The notes: generated by a model not told the origin, from the sequence alone. A stretch of DNA of 21,004 nt from an uncultured Candidatus Melainabacteria bacterium (GCA_937895785.1 CALBKW010000059.1:1-21004), one strand, 5' to 3'. Positions 1 through 8,692 are shown, numbered from the stretch's first letter. Program-made: numbers and translations.

Positions 1-226
1 TTACTGATTTAATCCCCAAATCAGTATTTGTAAGCATTTTATTTACATTATAATTATCGTTTTTATCTTTTTTTACACTAAAAACTTCCAAATAACAGTC
101 GTATTTGTTACTGTCATGTGGAAAATTAAATTCAAATTCACTTGAACCATTCTCTGACTTCTTGTGGTTAAAACCAGTAAAATTAGGGGTCTTTACGGGT
201 TTCATCAAATTAAAATTAACTTTCAT
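1..226 (-). CDS. Unknown protein, N-terminal part (3' end beyond the window)
   Basis: An open frame runs from an ATG at 226 leftward off the window edge: 75 complete codons with no stop. An AAGGAAAG Shine-Dalgarno sequence lies three bases before the ATG. The visible protein begins MKVNFNLMKPVKTPNFTGFN and is hydrophilic, with no signal peptide or membrane segment. I do not recognise a domain. The NFTGF stretch near the N-terminus resembles the short Asn-Phe motifs at the start of two other unassigned proteins in this window (INFGG at 780, INFNT at 12943). The opposite-strand frame over this region lacks a ribosome binding site and is treated as a shadow. Confidence 0.6.
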   Translation of the reverse strand, partial: MKVNFNLMKPVKTPNFTGFNHKKSENGSSEFEFNFPHDSNKYDCYLEVFSVKKDKNDNYNVNKMLTNTDLGIKSV

Positions 227-364
227 TATCTTTCCTTACACACTATATGTTATTTATTTTAAAGTGGATAAAAAAAATTTTTGCCCTAATTTCATATAAA
301 TGTTACAAAAGTTTTACATAAAATTTCAGCGCAAACATTGACGATTGGCATGCTTTAGCAATAT

Positions 365-397
365 AAAAAAGAAGCTTGAAAAACAAACTTCTTTTTT
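365..397 (-). terminator. Rho-independent terminator of the 403-780 gene
   Basis: An inverted repeat pairs AAAAAAGAAG (365-374) with CTTCTTTTTT (388-397) around a short loop. Read on the minus strand it ends in a run of six T and lies just past the stop codon at 403-405. The A-rich 5' arm would let it act in both directions, but only the minus strand has an obvious upstream gene. Confidence 0.75.
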
Positions 398-402
398 ATT
401 TA

Positions 403-780
403 TTATCCAAAAATTTTATTCCATAACCAACGAGCAGTTGTCGTTACCATTACGCTAAAGCCCATTTCCGCAGCGCCTTTACCGTTGTAGTTTTGTACGC
501 CACCTCGTCTATCCCATTCTTCTTTGTTAATTTCGGTAAAGGATTTACCACGACCTTTGCCTTTACCTTGGGCTTTTGCATATCTAATCACTGCATCATC
601 TTCATTTTTGTTTGTTGATAATTCTACAGTATCGCCATCCAAAACATTTCCAAATGCAGGTTTAAAATCACTTACATCAGCCTTTGCTTGAGTTTCAGGT
701 TGCTGTTTTGTCTTATTGTTTATACCTGTATTAAAAAGATTACTCTTTATATTTGCTCCGCCAAAATTAATTTCTGTCAT
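403..780 (-). CDS. Small hypothetical protein with N-terminal INFGG motif
   Basis: This gene encodes 125 residues and I do not recognise the family. The start is well supported by AAGGAG a few bases before the ATG. The N-terminal third is Asn/Gln/Lys-rich and probably disordered, beginning MTEINFGGANIKSNLFNTG. Residues about 70-80 form a basic Gly/Lys patch (GKGKGRGK). The C-terminal part contains a KEEWDRRGG segment and ends in a short amphipathic or hydrophobic tail with two Trp (TTARWLWNKIFG). There is no signal peptide or clear transmembrane helix. It has its own terminator at 365-397 and the strand-mate upstream is the TPR gene, 75 bases away, so it could be monocistronic or a tail of that transcript. 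The hydrophobic C-terminus could be a membrane-contact or interaction element, but function is unknown. Confidence 0.8.
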   Translation of the reverse strand: MTEINFGGANIKSNLFNTGINNKTKQQPETQAKADVSDFKPAFGNVLDGDTVELSTNKNEDDAVIRYAKAQGKGKGRGKSFTEINKEEWDRRGGVQNYNGKGAAEMGFSVMVTTTARWLWNKIFG

Positions 781-855
781 AAGTACTCCTTATTTTGGAT
801 ACGTTATACTTATCGACAGAAATTAATCTAAACTTTATGGATTGTAACGAAATTG

Positions 856-2625
856 TTACGATAAGTTTCTAATCATCTCATGAGCTTCTTCAAAATCTGG
901 GAAAATTTCAACAGCTTTTTCTAACTGTTCAAGGGCTTTATCCTTATCACCGATTTGTTCATAACATTTTGCACTATTTAATAGTAATAATGTGTTTTTA
1001 GGATTTGCTTCTAAGATTTTTAAGAATAATTGATTTGCTTGAATAAAATTACCTAAGTTGAAATAACAAAGTGCTAAAATATTTTCTATTTCATCATTTG
1101 GCGCAATTTCATAAGCTTTTACAAGATACAATTTTGCATTATCATAATCTTTCATCAAGAACGCTGCTTTACCAACCATAAACAAAATAAAATCACTTGT
1201 TGGTGCTTTTGCTAAAGCTTTCAACAACATTGAATATGCAGCTTCATTATCATTTAAACTCATTTTATTTTTTGCTGCGAAAGTCAAGAAATTAGCATCT
1301 TCTGGTGATTGAGAAAGAGCATATTTATACATGTCATCAGCTTTCACAAAATCTCCTGTTGCGTGCAAATAATTTGCGTATTCAAAAACTATATCTTTAT
1401 TTTCAGGATCTAATTCATAAGCTTTATCAAATTCATCTTTTGCATATTCAAACATACGTTTATTTAAGTAAATTACGCCTAAATCCTTGTGTGTTCTTGC
1501 TGAATTTGGACTTAATGATAAAACTTTTTTGAAAATTCTTTCAGCATTATCAAAGTCATTAGTTTTCATACAAAGCATTGCGTATTCATAATAAATATCA
1601 GGTGTAACTGCACCTTGTTTCATTATAGTTTCATATAACGTTTTTGCTTCTTCAGTTTTACCCATTTTAATGTAAATAGAGGCAAGTTTTTGAATCATCA
1701 TTGTTGCTTTTGGGTTTGTAACTATTACAAGTGCTAAAATTTCACTTGCACATTTCAAATCACCCAAAGCTTCATAACAACAAACTAAATTATATTTAAA
1801 GTTTGTTTTCTCAGGATATTTTGAAGACAATTCTCTGTAATGTTTTATTGCTTCATCATATTGACCCGATTTAAATTCAGATAAAGCGAGTGAAACTATA
1901 TAATTATCTAAAGGTTCCACTTCATAAGCTTTCTTAAATTTTTCACAAGCTTCTTTATGTTTTCCTTGCAATTGTAAAATAGACCCCATATTGTAATAAG
2001 TTATTGAATTGTTTGGATCATATTCTGTTGCTTTTTCATAATTTTCAAAAGCTTTTTGATAATTTGCCATTGTAATATAGGCAGTACCTAAGTTATTGTA
2101 AATTTGAGCATGATCAGGTTTTAATTCTGATGCTTTTTCTAAATATGCTATCGCATTATCAAACTTTTTAAGGGCCATTAACGCTGTTCCAGCTAAGAAA
2201 TATAATCTGTAATCATCTGGTGCGAATACTATAGCTTTTTGAGCCAATTCTACAGCTTTTTCGTCTTGCTTATCTTTCATATAAACAACACACAAATTTT
2301 TGTATGCATCTAAATATTCTTCTCTTAAATTAATTACTTCAAGATACGCTGGAATAGCATGAAGATAATCGTCAAGGTTATCGTAGCAATTTGCCAAATA
2401 AAACCAACTTGATGCATCATCAGGTGCATATTTTACAACAGTTTCAAAATTTACACGACCTTGGTCATATAATTCTAAATTCAAGTTACACAAACCCAAC
2501 AATTTTAAGGCTTCAACATTAAATTCGTCATCTTTTAAAAATTCTTCTAATAAAATTTTTGCTTGTGAAAAATCTTTTTCACCAATAATTTGATTAATTT
2601 CGTCTAAGTTCATTTTGTTCTCCAT
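856..2625 (-). CDS. Long tetratricopeptide repeat (TPR) protein
   Basis: The 589-residue protein is built almost entirely from consecutive 34-residue TPR units. Typical elements recur throughout, such as AxxxYxKAxExxPxN, as in YEKATEYDPNNSITYYNMG near residue 200 and YEIAPNDEIENILALCYFNLG near 510. It has no signal peptide, membrane span or catalytic domain, so it is best read as a cytosolic protein-interaction scaffold. Its partner is unknown. Two starts compete. The first ATG at 2625 sits exactly six bases after a perfect TATAAT (2637-2632) with no Shine-Dalgarno, which would give a leaderless message. The ATG at 2613 (MNLDEINQII) has GGAG at 2623-2620 with six-base spacing. Both share the frame. 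The gene is divergent from gyrA across a 77-base gap. Confidence 0.9.
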   Translation of the reverse strand: MENKMNLDEINQIIGEKDFSQAKILLEEFLKDDEFNVEALKLLGLCNLNLELYDQGRVNFETVVKYAPDDASSWFYLANCYDNLDDYLHAIPAYLEVINLREEYLDAYKNLCVVYMKDKQDEKAVELAQKAIVFAPDDYRLYFLAGTALMALKKFDNAIAYLEKASELKPDHAQIYNNLGTAYITMANYQKAFENYEKATEYDPNNSITYYNMGSILQLQGKHKEACEKFKKAYEVEPLDNYIVSLALSEFKSGQYDEAIKHYRELSSKYPEKTNFKYNLVCCYEALGDLKCASEILALVIVTNPKATMMIQKLASIYIKMGKTEEAKTLYETIMKQGAVTPDIYYEYAMLCMKTNDFDNAERIFKKVLSLSPNSARTHKDLGVIYLNKRMFEYAKDEFDKAYELDPENKDIVFEYANYLHATGDFVKADDMYKYALSQSPEDANFLTFAAKNKMSLNDNEAAYSMLLKALAKAPTSDFILFMVGKAAFLMKDYDNAKLYLVKAYEIAPNDEIENILALCYFNLGNFIQANQLFLKILEANPKNTLLLLNSAKCYEQIGDKDKALEQLEKAVEIFPDFEEAHEMIRNLS

Positions 2626-2631
2626 AGTTAA

Positions 2632-2637
2632 ATTATA
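2632..2637 (-). promoter_or_regulatory. Perfect -10 box abutting the TPR gene start
   Basis: TATAAT on the minus strand is followed by six bases and then the ATG at 2625, placing the expected transcription start at or next to the A of the ATG. No good -35 hexamer is visible 16-18 bases upstream. Confidence 0.5.
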
Positions 2638-2647
2638 TTACAAAAAA

Positions 2648-2676
2648 ATAACATGTATGTATTTTTATGATAGAAT
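2648..2676 (+). promoter_or_regulatory. Probable gyrA promoter (extended -10)
   Basis: TGATAGAAT (2668-2676) is an extended -10 (TGn plus TAGAAT). ATAACA lies 17 bases upstream as a partial -35 with four of six consensus bases. The predicted start near 2683 leaves a short leader containing AGGAG at 2691-2695. The upstream half overlaps the promoter region of the divergent TPR gene. Confidence 0.5.
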
Positions 2677-2702
2677 AAGGGCATGGGAAAAGGAGATTAG
2701 TT

Positions 2703-5249
2703 GTGACTCAACAAAATATGTTTTCAGAAGGAAATATCATTCCTGTAAATATTAGAGAAGAAATGAAACGTTCATACGTTGATTACGCGATGAGTGTAAT
2801 CGTTGGACGTGCGTTACCAGATGTTCGTGATGGTTTAAAACCTGTACACCGCCGTATCTTATTTGCAATGAACGAACTTGGCATGACACCTGATAAACCG
2901 TTCAGAAAATGTGCTAGAATCGTTGGTGAAGTTTTAGGTAAATATCACCCTCACGGTGATTCATCTGTATATGAAGCTCTTGTTCGTATGGCACAAGACT
3001 TCTCAACAAGATACTTGACAGTAGACGGACACGGGAACTTTGGTTCTGTCGATGGTGACTCTGCAGCCGCAATGCGTTATACAGAGGCTAGAATGCACAA
3101 AATTACACAATCTATGCTTGCTGATATTGATTGTGAAACTGTTGATTTTGGACCAAACTTCGACGGCTCATTACAAGAACCTAACGTTTTACCTGTAAGA
3201 TTACCAATGTTACTTTTAAATGGTACATCAGGTATCGCAGTAGGTATGGCTACAAACGTTCCACCTCACAATGCTTGCGAAGTTATTGACGGTTTAATTG
3301 CATTAATTGACAATCCAAACATTACAGTTGAAGAATTAATGCAACACATCAAAGGACCTGACTTCCCAACAGCAGCAACAATCGTTGGTTTAAACGACAT
3401 CAAACAAGCTTATGAAACTGGTCGTGGTTCGATCAAAATGCAAGCCGTTGCAAGCTTTGAAGAAATTGCTGGAGGAGGAGGAAGACAATCAAGAACCGCT
3501 ATCGTCGTTACAGAAATTCCTTACCAAGTTAACAAATCTGATTTAATCTTGAAGATTGCAGAACTTGTTAAAGACCAAAGAATTACAGGCATTTCTGATA
3601 TTCGTGATGAATCTGACCGTGAAGGTATGAGAATTGTTATTGAATTAAAACGTGATGCAAAACCTGATGTAGTAAAAAATAACTTATTCAAATATACTCA
3701 ATTATCAACAACTTTTGGTGTAAACATCATGGCACTTTGTGACAAACGTCCAAGACTGTTGAACTTGCACCAAGTATTAACTGAGTTCGTAGCTCACAGG
3801 GTTGAAATTGTAACAAGAAGAACTATTTACTTCTTGAAAAAAGCTAAAATCAGAGCTCACATCTTAGCTGGTTTAATCATCGCTTTAGGTTCATTGGATG
3901 AAGTTATTGAATTAATCAAATCTTCAAAAACTACAGATGATGCACGTCAAGGCTTGATGAGTAAATTCGGTTTAGATGTTGACCAAGCAAACGCAATTTT
4001 AGAAATGCAATTAAGACGTTTAACTGGCTTAGAACAAGACAAAATTAAAGCTGAATATGACGAATTAATCAAGAAAATTGCTGAATACGAAGGTATCTTA
4101 GCTGATAGACAAAAAGTTTTGAACATTATCAAAACTGAATTATTAGAAGATAAAGAAAAATATGGTGACGAAAGAAGAACCCAAATTATTGCTGAACAAG
4201 GTGAAATGAGTATTGAAGACTTGACACCAAACACTCCAATGGCAGTATTTATTACTCACCAAGGATATATCAAACGTATTTCATTGGATACATTTGAACG
4301 TCAAAACCGTGCTACTCGCGGCAAATCAGGTATAAAAACTAAGGAAGACGATGATATCCAACACTTCTTTACAGCGATGATGCACGATAAAGTGTTATTC
4401 TTCTCTTCTAAAGGTACGGTTTATAGCTTGAATGTTTATGACTTCCCTGAAGGTCAACGTCAAGCTAAAGGTTTACCTATCATCAATGTATTACCAATCG
4501 GTCAAGATGAAAGAATTACTGCGGTTGTTCCAGTAAGCAACTTCTCTAAAGATGCTAACTTGATTATGTTAACAAAGAGCGGTTACATCAAGAGAATTGA
4601 ACTAGACAACTTCGCTAACATCAGAAGAAATGGTATTATCGCAATTAGCTTAGAAGAAAATGATGAATTGAACTGGGTTAAATTAGCTAATCCAAAAGAT
4701 GAAATCATCATTGGTACTAAGTGTGGTATGGCAATCAGATTCTCAATTGAAGATTTAAGACCTTTAGGCAGAAGTGCAAGAGGTGTAAATTCTATGAAAT
4801 TGAGAACTGGTGACGAACTTATCGGTTGTGATATCGTACCTCAAAACTATGATGCAGACTTACTTGTTGTAACTTCTGACGGTTTCGGAAAACGTACAAA
4901 ACTTTCTGAATTCCGTGGTCAAAACAGAGGCGGTATCGGTTTAATCGCAACAAAATTCAAAACCAACGAATCAAGACTTGTTGCCTTAACAATCGTAGCT
5001 GAAAATGACGAAATTATGTTAGTTACAGCAAATGGTATTGTTACTCGTATCAAAGCAAGCGACATTTCACAACAAGGTCGTCCTGCAACTGGTGTTAGAG
5101 CACAAAATCTAGTTAACAACGATACTGTCGTTTCAGTTAACAAAATCATTACACCTGAAGAAGAAGATTCTATCGTAGATAAAGCTTCTCCAAAAACTGA
5201 TGAAGAAAAAACTGAAGATGTATCTGCAGAACAAACTAAATTAATATAG
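2703..5249 (+). CDS. gyrA: DNA gyrase subunit A
   Basis: The product is the breakage-reunion subunit of DNA gyrase, which introduces negative supercoils together with GyrB. At 848 residues it has the usual length. The N-terminal region carries DYAMSVIVGRALPDVRDG, the YHPHGDSSVYE segment (81-91) and the catalytic tyrosine Y126 in AAMRYTEAR. The quinolone-determining positions equivalent to E. coli S83 and D87 are S87 and E91, both common wild-type residues. The C-terminal half holds the repeated beta-pinwheel blades (ITHQGYIKRI, LTKSGYIKRI, VTSDGFGKRT, VTANGIVTRI), and the GyrA box reads QNRATRGKSG. The start is GTG at 2703 with AGGAG seven bases away. The C-terminal tail is acidic (EEEDSIV onward). 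A terminator follows at once. ParC is the alternative, but the intact box region and full length favour GyrA. Confidence 0.97.
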   Translation: MTQQNMFSEGNIIPVNIREEMKRSYVDYAMSVIVGRALPDVRDGLKPVHRRILFAMNELGMTPDKPFRKCARIVGEVLGKYHPHGDSSVYEALVRMAQDFSTRYLTVDGHGNFGSVDGDSAAAMRYTEARMHKITQSMLADIDCETVDFGPNFDGSLQEPNVLPVRLPMLLLNGTSGIAVGMATNVPPHNACEVIDGLIALIDNPNITVEELMQHIKGPDFPTAATIVGLNDIKQAYETGRGSIKMQAVASFEEIAGGGGRQSRTAIVVTEIPYQVNKSDLILKIAELVKDQRITGISDIRDESDREGMRIVIELKRDAKPDVVKNNLFKYTQLSTTFGVNIMALCDKRPRLLNLHQVLTEFVAHRVEIVTRRTIYFLKKAKIRAHILAGLIIALGSLDEVIELIKSSKTTDDARQGLMSKFGLDVDQANAILEMQLRRLTGLEQDKIKAEYDELIKKIAEYEGILADRQKVLNIIKTELLEDKEKYGDERRTQIIAEQGEMSIEDLTPNTPMAVFITHQGYIKRISLDTFERQNRATRGKSGIKTKEDDDIQHFFTAMMHDKVLFFSSKGTVYSLNVYDFPEGQRQAKGLPIINVLPIGQDERITAVVPVSNFSKDANLIMLTKSGYIKRIELDNFANIRRNGIIAISLEENDELNWVKLANPKDEIIIGTKCGMAIRFSIEDLRPLGRSARGVNSMKLRTGDELIGCDIVPQNYDADLLVVTSDGFGKRTKLSEFRGQNRGGIGLIATKFKTNESRLVALTIVAENDEIMLVTANGIVTRIKASDISQQGRPATGVRAQNLVNNDTVVSVNKIITPEEEDSIVDKASPKTDEEKTEDVSAEQTKLI

Positions 5250-5267
5250 TTTAATCAATAAATAATT

Positions 5268-5303
5268 AAAGGCGCGAACTTTTGAAAAAAGTTCGCGCCT
5301 TTT
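5268..5303 (+). terminator. Strong gyrA terminator
   Basis: GGCGCGAAC (5271-5279) pairs perfectly with GTTCGCGCC (5291-5299). The stem is extended by A/T pairs on the inside and outside, with a GAA loop and a following TTTT run. The GC-rich stem stands out in this AT-rich sequence. The flanking A-run could allow weak bidirectional use. Confidence 0.95.
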
Positions 5304-5364
5304 GCATTACGCGCTCTGATTATAACTATTTGTAAACTTGGGTAGTGGTAAAATCTTACATCTT

Positions 5365-5373
5365 TGTTATAAT
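5365..5373 (+). promoter_or_regulatory. Extended -10 promoter of the 5380-8184 operon
   Basis: TGTTATAAT is a perfect extended -10. It is followed by six bases and then the ATG at 5380, so transcription should begin at or beside the start codon. No Shine-Dalgarno is present, suggesting a leaderless first gene. No convincing -35 is seen, as is common with extended -10 promoters. Confidence 0.6.
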
Positions 5374-5379
5374 AATTTT

Positions 5380-5637
5380 ATGAAAAATTTGAACAATATA
5401 AACGATTGGACGGATATTACAGAGCATTTAAAACTTGGTGAAATCTTGATTGCCTCTGGTAAAATTAATCTAATTCAGTTGGGTATGGCAATTGATATTC
5501 AAAATTTTCAACAAATGCCTATCGGTCAAATTTTCTTGGAAATGAAAATTATCTCAAAAGAAGATTTACATTCGGCATTAGATTTGCAAAAAGAAATTGA
5601 TGAAATAACAGCAAGAAGGAAAAATGATGATATTTAA
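5380..5637 (+). CDS. Small stand-alone GspE-N/MshEN-like domain protein
   Basis: This protein has 85 residues from the ATG at 5380; the frame is open upstream but the promoter lies there. It contains two copies of the helical-bundle motif seen at the N-terminus of type II secretion and type IV pilus ATPases (T2SSE_N/MshEN): KLGEILIASGKINLIQLGMA followed by PIGQIFLEMKIISKEDLHSA. In the MshEN family this motif pair can bind cyclic di-GMP. Here the first copy has K in place of the usual R before LG, and the second has P-I-G, so ligand binding is uncertain. There is no ATPase part, so this is a free domain rather than a pilus motor. It overlaps the next gene by about ten bases, indicating translational coupling. 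The family call is moderate and the ligand is inference. Confidence 0.75.
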   Translation: MKNLNNINDWTDITEHLKLGEILIASGKINLIQLGMAIDIQNFQQMPIGQIFLEMKIISKEDLHSALDLQKEIDEITARRKNDDI

Positions 5638-6655
5638 AGACATTTTAACAACAAAAAATTTAGTATTTATTATACTTTTATTAATCTTGTTAAAAATATT
5701 ACCAGCAGTAAGTGATATTGTGATGTTATTTTTCGCTTGTTTTGTGCTTTCTTGTTCTTTATTACCAATTGTTCAATTACTTGATAAAAAAATTAAAAAT
5801 AGGAGTCTTTCTGCAGGTATTGTAATTTCTGGAGCCGTAATTTTAACACTCGCATTCATTATGCCAATTTTTATGGTTACAATTGAACAAATCACAACCT
5901 TTGTTCAAACAATTCCAACAAAAATTGCAGATATCCATACATTTATAAACAACTTTTCATTTAACGGTCAACATTTAAACCAAATTATTGACCTTCAAAA
6001 TATAGTAGGAAATAGTAATGACTTGGCACAAAGCATTGTTAGCCAATCTGTAAACATAACCGTCGGCTTTGCTCAAGGAATTATTGTATTTATTGCTGTC
6101 GTAACAATTATGTTCTATATGTTGAAAGATACAATTTATATGAAGAACAAATTTATTGAGTTTTTCCCTGAAAAGATGAAAGCAAAAGCCGAAGATATTG
6201 TAAACAAAATCGCAGCAAAAGTCGGTGGATATGTAATTGCAACAATTATCTCTTGCACGGCAATTTGGTTATTAATTGCTTTAATTCTTGCCGTTTTGAG
6301 AGTTGAATACGCATTTTCTCTAGGGTTAATTGCTGGAGTATTAGATATAATTCCTGTTGTAGGTCCTACAATTGCATTAACTCTAATCATTTTAACTGCA
6401 TTCAAAAAAGGCTTAATTATCGTAGCCATAGCAATTCTTCTATTCCTTGGCGTACAACAATTATCAAATAATGTAATAAGGCCAATTGTATTTGGCAAAT
6501 TTATGGAATTACACCCACTTGTAATTATCTCTGCCTTATTAATTGGTGGAAAATTCGGTGGACTTATCGGTTTAATCTTTGCACCTGCTATTGCAGCAAT
6601 CGTGACAGTTTTAATCGATGAAATTTATTTAAAAACAATCAATAAGAAAAAGTAA
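5627..6655 (+). CDS. AI-2E family (PerM-like) membrane protein
   Basis: The product is an integral membrane protein of the AI-2E transporter/PerM family, about 342 residues, the usual family length. Hydrophobic segments lie near residues 10-35, 55-80, 145-165 and 205-330, the last a dense cluster of four or five. Family landmarks include VGGYVIATIISC, the DIIPVVGPTIA motif and the C-terminal LHPLVIISALLIGGKFGGL...GLIFAPAIAA. Members are linked to autoinducer-2 export, sodium/proton antiport or peptide efflux, and the substrate cannot be told from sequence. Two adjacent ATGs exist (5624 and 5627). AGAAGGA ending at 5620 is six bases from the second and only three from the first, so the second is preferred. 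The upstream gene overlaps its start, and its stop codon overlaps the next ATG as TAATG. Confidence 0.9.
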   Translation: MIFKDILTTKNLVFIILLLILLKILPAVSDIVMLFFACFVLSCSLLPIVQLLDKKIKNRSLSAGIVISGAVILTLAFIMPIFMVTIEQITTFVQTIPTKIADIHTFINNFSFNGQHLNQIIDLQNIVGNSNDLAQSIVSQSVNITVGFAQGIIVFIAVVTIMFYMLKDTIYMKNKFIEFFPEKMKAKAEDIVNKIAAKVGGYVIATIISCTAIWLLIALILAVLRVEYAFSLGLIAGVLDIIPVVGPTIALTLIILTAFKKGLIIVAIAILLFLGVQQLSNNVIRPIVFGKFMELHPLVIISALLIGGKFGGLIGLIFAPAIAAIVTVLIDEIYLKTINKKK

Positions 6656-8184
6656 TGGAAAAGTTTTTATACAAAAGAAACACAAAGAAAAACGCAGATT
6701 ATAATATTTGGTTTGCATTCCCTGGGTGCTATTCATTTGCTATGTCATCGTTGGGATACTTACACATATTTAAACTTATGGATGAAATGGACGAAGTCAA
6801 TGTTGAGCGCGTGTACTCTGATTCAACAAAAACAGAAATTCAGTTTAAAGACGTGAACGCAATTGCTTTTTCAAGTTCTTTTGACTTAGATTTTATGTCT
6901 ATTTTTCCAATGTTTGACAAATATAAAATCCCATATAAAGCGGCAAACAGAGATGAAACAATGCCAATAATTTTCTGCGGAGGACCAGTTGTAACGGCTA
7001 ACCCTATACCATACAAAGACTTTTTTGATTTTATGATAATTGGTGATGGTGAAAACCTAAATACAAAAGTTGTAACAATTTTAGCTGATAACAAAGACTT
7101 GCCCAAACCTGAAATTCTAAAAATTTTGGCAAAACTTGATGGTGTTTATGTACCAACACTAAATCAACCGACAGTTATAAAAAATAGTTGTAAAATTGAA
7201 AATTGTGTATACACTCCAATATTAAGTGATGATGCATTTTTTAAAGATATGTTCATACTTGAAATATCACGAGGTTGCGCAAACTGTTGTGGTTTCTGTA
7301 TGGCTTCGTATTTAAATTTGCCAGTAAGATTTGCACCTTATGAAAATATTATAGAAGCTTTAAACTTAGGGCTAAAATATACCAATAAAATTGCACTTTT
7401 AGGAGCACAAGTGTCAATCCACCCTAAATTTAAACAAATTTGCAAATATATTTATAACAGAGTTCAGGAAAATCCTGAAATTGAAATGAGTATTTCTTCG
7501 TTAAGAGTTGATGCTGTTGATGATTCTATCATCAAGACTCTCGTTGCGGCACATCAAAAACACGTAACAATTGCAATTGAGGCTGGAAGCGAACGACTTA
7601 GAAAAGTTATCAATAAAAACATTACAGAAGAACAAATTAAGAAAACTGTTGAAACAGCAAGACTTAACGGTCTAAAGGGAATAAAAGTTTACGCAATGAT
7701 TGGTATTCCAACAGAAAGACAAGAAGATTTAGAAGAAATGGTTAGACTTGCAAAAGAATTAAAACAAGCCAATAAAGGTTTCGATATTTCCTTTGCATTC
7801 TCGTCATTCATTCCCAAACCACATACTCCACTTCAATGGTGTGGCAGATTTTCAACAAAGGAATTAGAAAAAAGACAAAATTTCTTACAAAAGGAATTTC
7901 ACAAAATAGGAATTAAAACAAGCTTTTCAAGTATAAAATGGGATTATTGGCAAACCGTTCTATCAAGAGGCGATGAAAAAATGTCTGATTTTATCATAGA
8001 TGTCTACAAAAATGGTTCAAAACTAGGGGCGTTCAAAAAATCAGCAAAAGACAAGTTTAATCCAGACGACTACGTCCTTAGAAACTATGATTTAAATGAA
8101 ACTTTACCATGGGACATTATAGACTTGCCACCAAGAAAAGAAGTTCTAATTGAACGTCATAAAAAATTGCTTAATTTACAATAA
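6655..8184 (+). CDS. Radical SAM protein with B12-binding-like N-terminal domain
   Basis: The 509-residue protein starts with an Rossmann-like region (about 15-170) containing AFPGCYSFAMSSLGYLHIF, CGGPVVTANPIP and the IGDGEN turn. This arrangement is typical of B12-binding-type radical SAM proteins. The radical SAM core begins at ISRGCANCCGFCMASY, where C208, C212 and C215 give the CxxxCxxC cluster ligand set and C211 is an extra Cys. Later core elements include AIEAGSERLRKVINKN and MIGIPTER. Such proteins use a 4Fe-4S cluster to cleave S-adenosylmethionine; the substrate here is unknown. The closest group I can suggest is the uncharacterised radical SAM family related to TIGR03960. No clear cobalamin-binding DxHxxG motif is seen. 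Start and upstream stop overlap by one base. The 3' end overlaps the convergent 8171-8668 gene by 14 bases. Confidence 0.88.
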   Translation: MEKFLYKRNTKKNADYNIWFAFPGCYSFAMSSLGYLHIFKLMDEMDEVNVERVYSDSTKTEIQFKDVNAIAFSSSFDLDFMSIFPMFDKYKIPYKAANRDETMPIIFCGGPVVTANPIPYKDFFDFMIIGDGENLNTKVVTILADNKDLPKPEILKILAKLDGVYVPTLNQPTVIKNSCKIENCVYTPILSDDAFFKDMFILEISRGCANCCGFCMASYLNLPVRFAPYENIIEALNLGLKYTNKIALLGAQVSIHPKFKQICKYIYNRVQENPEIEMSISSLRVDAVDDSIIKTLVAAHQKHVTIAIEAGSERLRKVINKNITEEQIKKTVETARLNGLKGIKVYAMIGIPTERQEDLEEMVRLAKELKQANKGFDISFAFSSFIPKPHTPLQWCGRFSTKELEKRQNFLQKEFHKIGIKTSFSSIKWDYWQTVLSRGDEKMSDFIIDVYKNGSKLGAFKKSAKDKFNPDDYVLRNYDLNETLPWDIIDLPPRKEVLIERHKKLLNLQ

Positions 8185-8668
8185 CTTTAGACTTGTTAAA
8201 TCTATCTACCAATCTTGCTGCAAAATCAATTGCTTTTGTTGTATCTTTAAATGCACGCTTTGGAACTACTAGTGCACTATTTTTAGAAATATAAATAAAA
8301 ATTAAAGCCTCTGTAACTTTTATATCGTTTATATCTTTGAATGGTATAAGAGTATCACCAAAATTGCTTATAAAATTTACGCCATCATCTTTTAGGGTGC
8401 ACACAACGCTTGATAAAGCTCTTAGTGAATTTCTTACTGTAATATAAGTTAAGAATAAAATTAAAGGAAATACCATAATTGAAAATGCAACGAATAGACA
8501 TCCTAATGGTATATTATGCATACAAAAGAAGACAACCCCAATAATAAATGTGGCAATATTAAAAATTAAAAATAAAGTACAACGCACTTTTTCAAAAGAA
8601 AAAGTATCTAGCACAAAATTCATAATATCTTCTCTTGTATATTGGTATGAAACTGTTAAATCCGACAT
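8171..8668 (-). CDS. YcxB-like membrane protein
   Basis: The protein has 165 residues from the ATG at 8668. That start is chosen because AAAAGGGAATAAAA precedes it; the twelve extra upstream codons lie within the promoter. Two hydrophobic helices occupy about residues 30-53 and 58-82 (LFLIFNIATFIIGVVFF and LFVAFSIMVFPLILFLTYI). The C-terminal part has the YcxB-like signature: a polar strand region, PFKDINDIKV, then IYISKNSALVVPKRAF. Members are small membrane proteins of unknown role, often with a two-helix hairpin and a cytoplasmic PH-like domain. The gene converges on the radical SAM operon and shares its last 14 bases with it. It diverges from the methyltransferase gene at 8813, and the two promoters lie back to back. 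Confidence 0.8.
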   Translation of the reverse strand: MSDLTVSYQYTREDIMNFVLDTFSFEKVRCTLFLIFNIATFIIGVVFFCMHNIPLGCLFVAFSIMVFPLILFLTYITVRNSLRALSSVVCTLKDDGVNFISNFGDTLIPFKDINDIKVTEALIFIYISKNSALVVPKRAFKDTTKAIDFAARLVDRFNKSKVIVN

Positions 8669-8692
8669 TTTTATTCCCTTTTTGTATAAGTA

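Noticed and set aside
105..299. Plus-strand 64-codon frame at the window start
   Set aside because: It is opposite the better-supported partial gene (AAGGAAAG plus ATG at 226) and has no ribosome site.
842..860. GTAAC/GTTAC inverted repeat at the TPR gene stop
   Set aside because: It is a five-base stem without a T-run, too weak to call a terminator.
2943..2977. Possible quinolone-resistance change in GyrA (E91)
   Set aside because: Glu at this position is wild type in many bacteria and S87 is unchanged.
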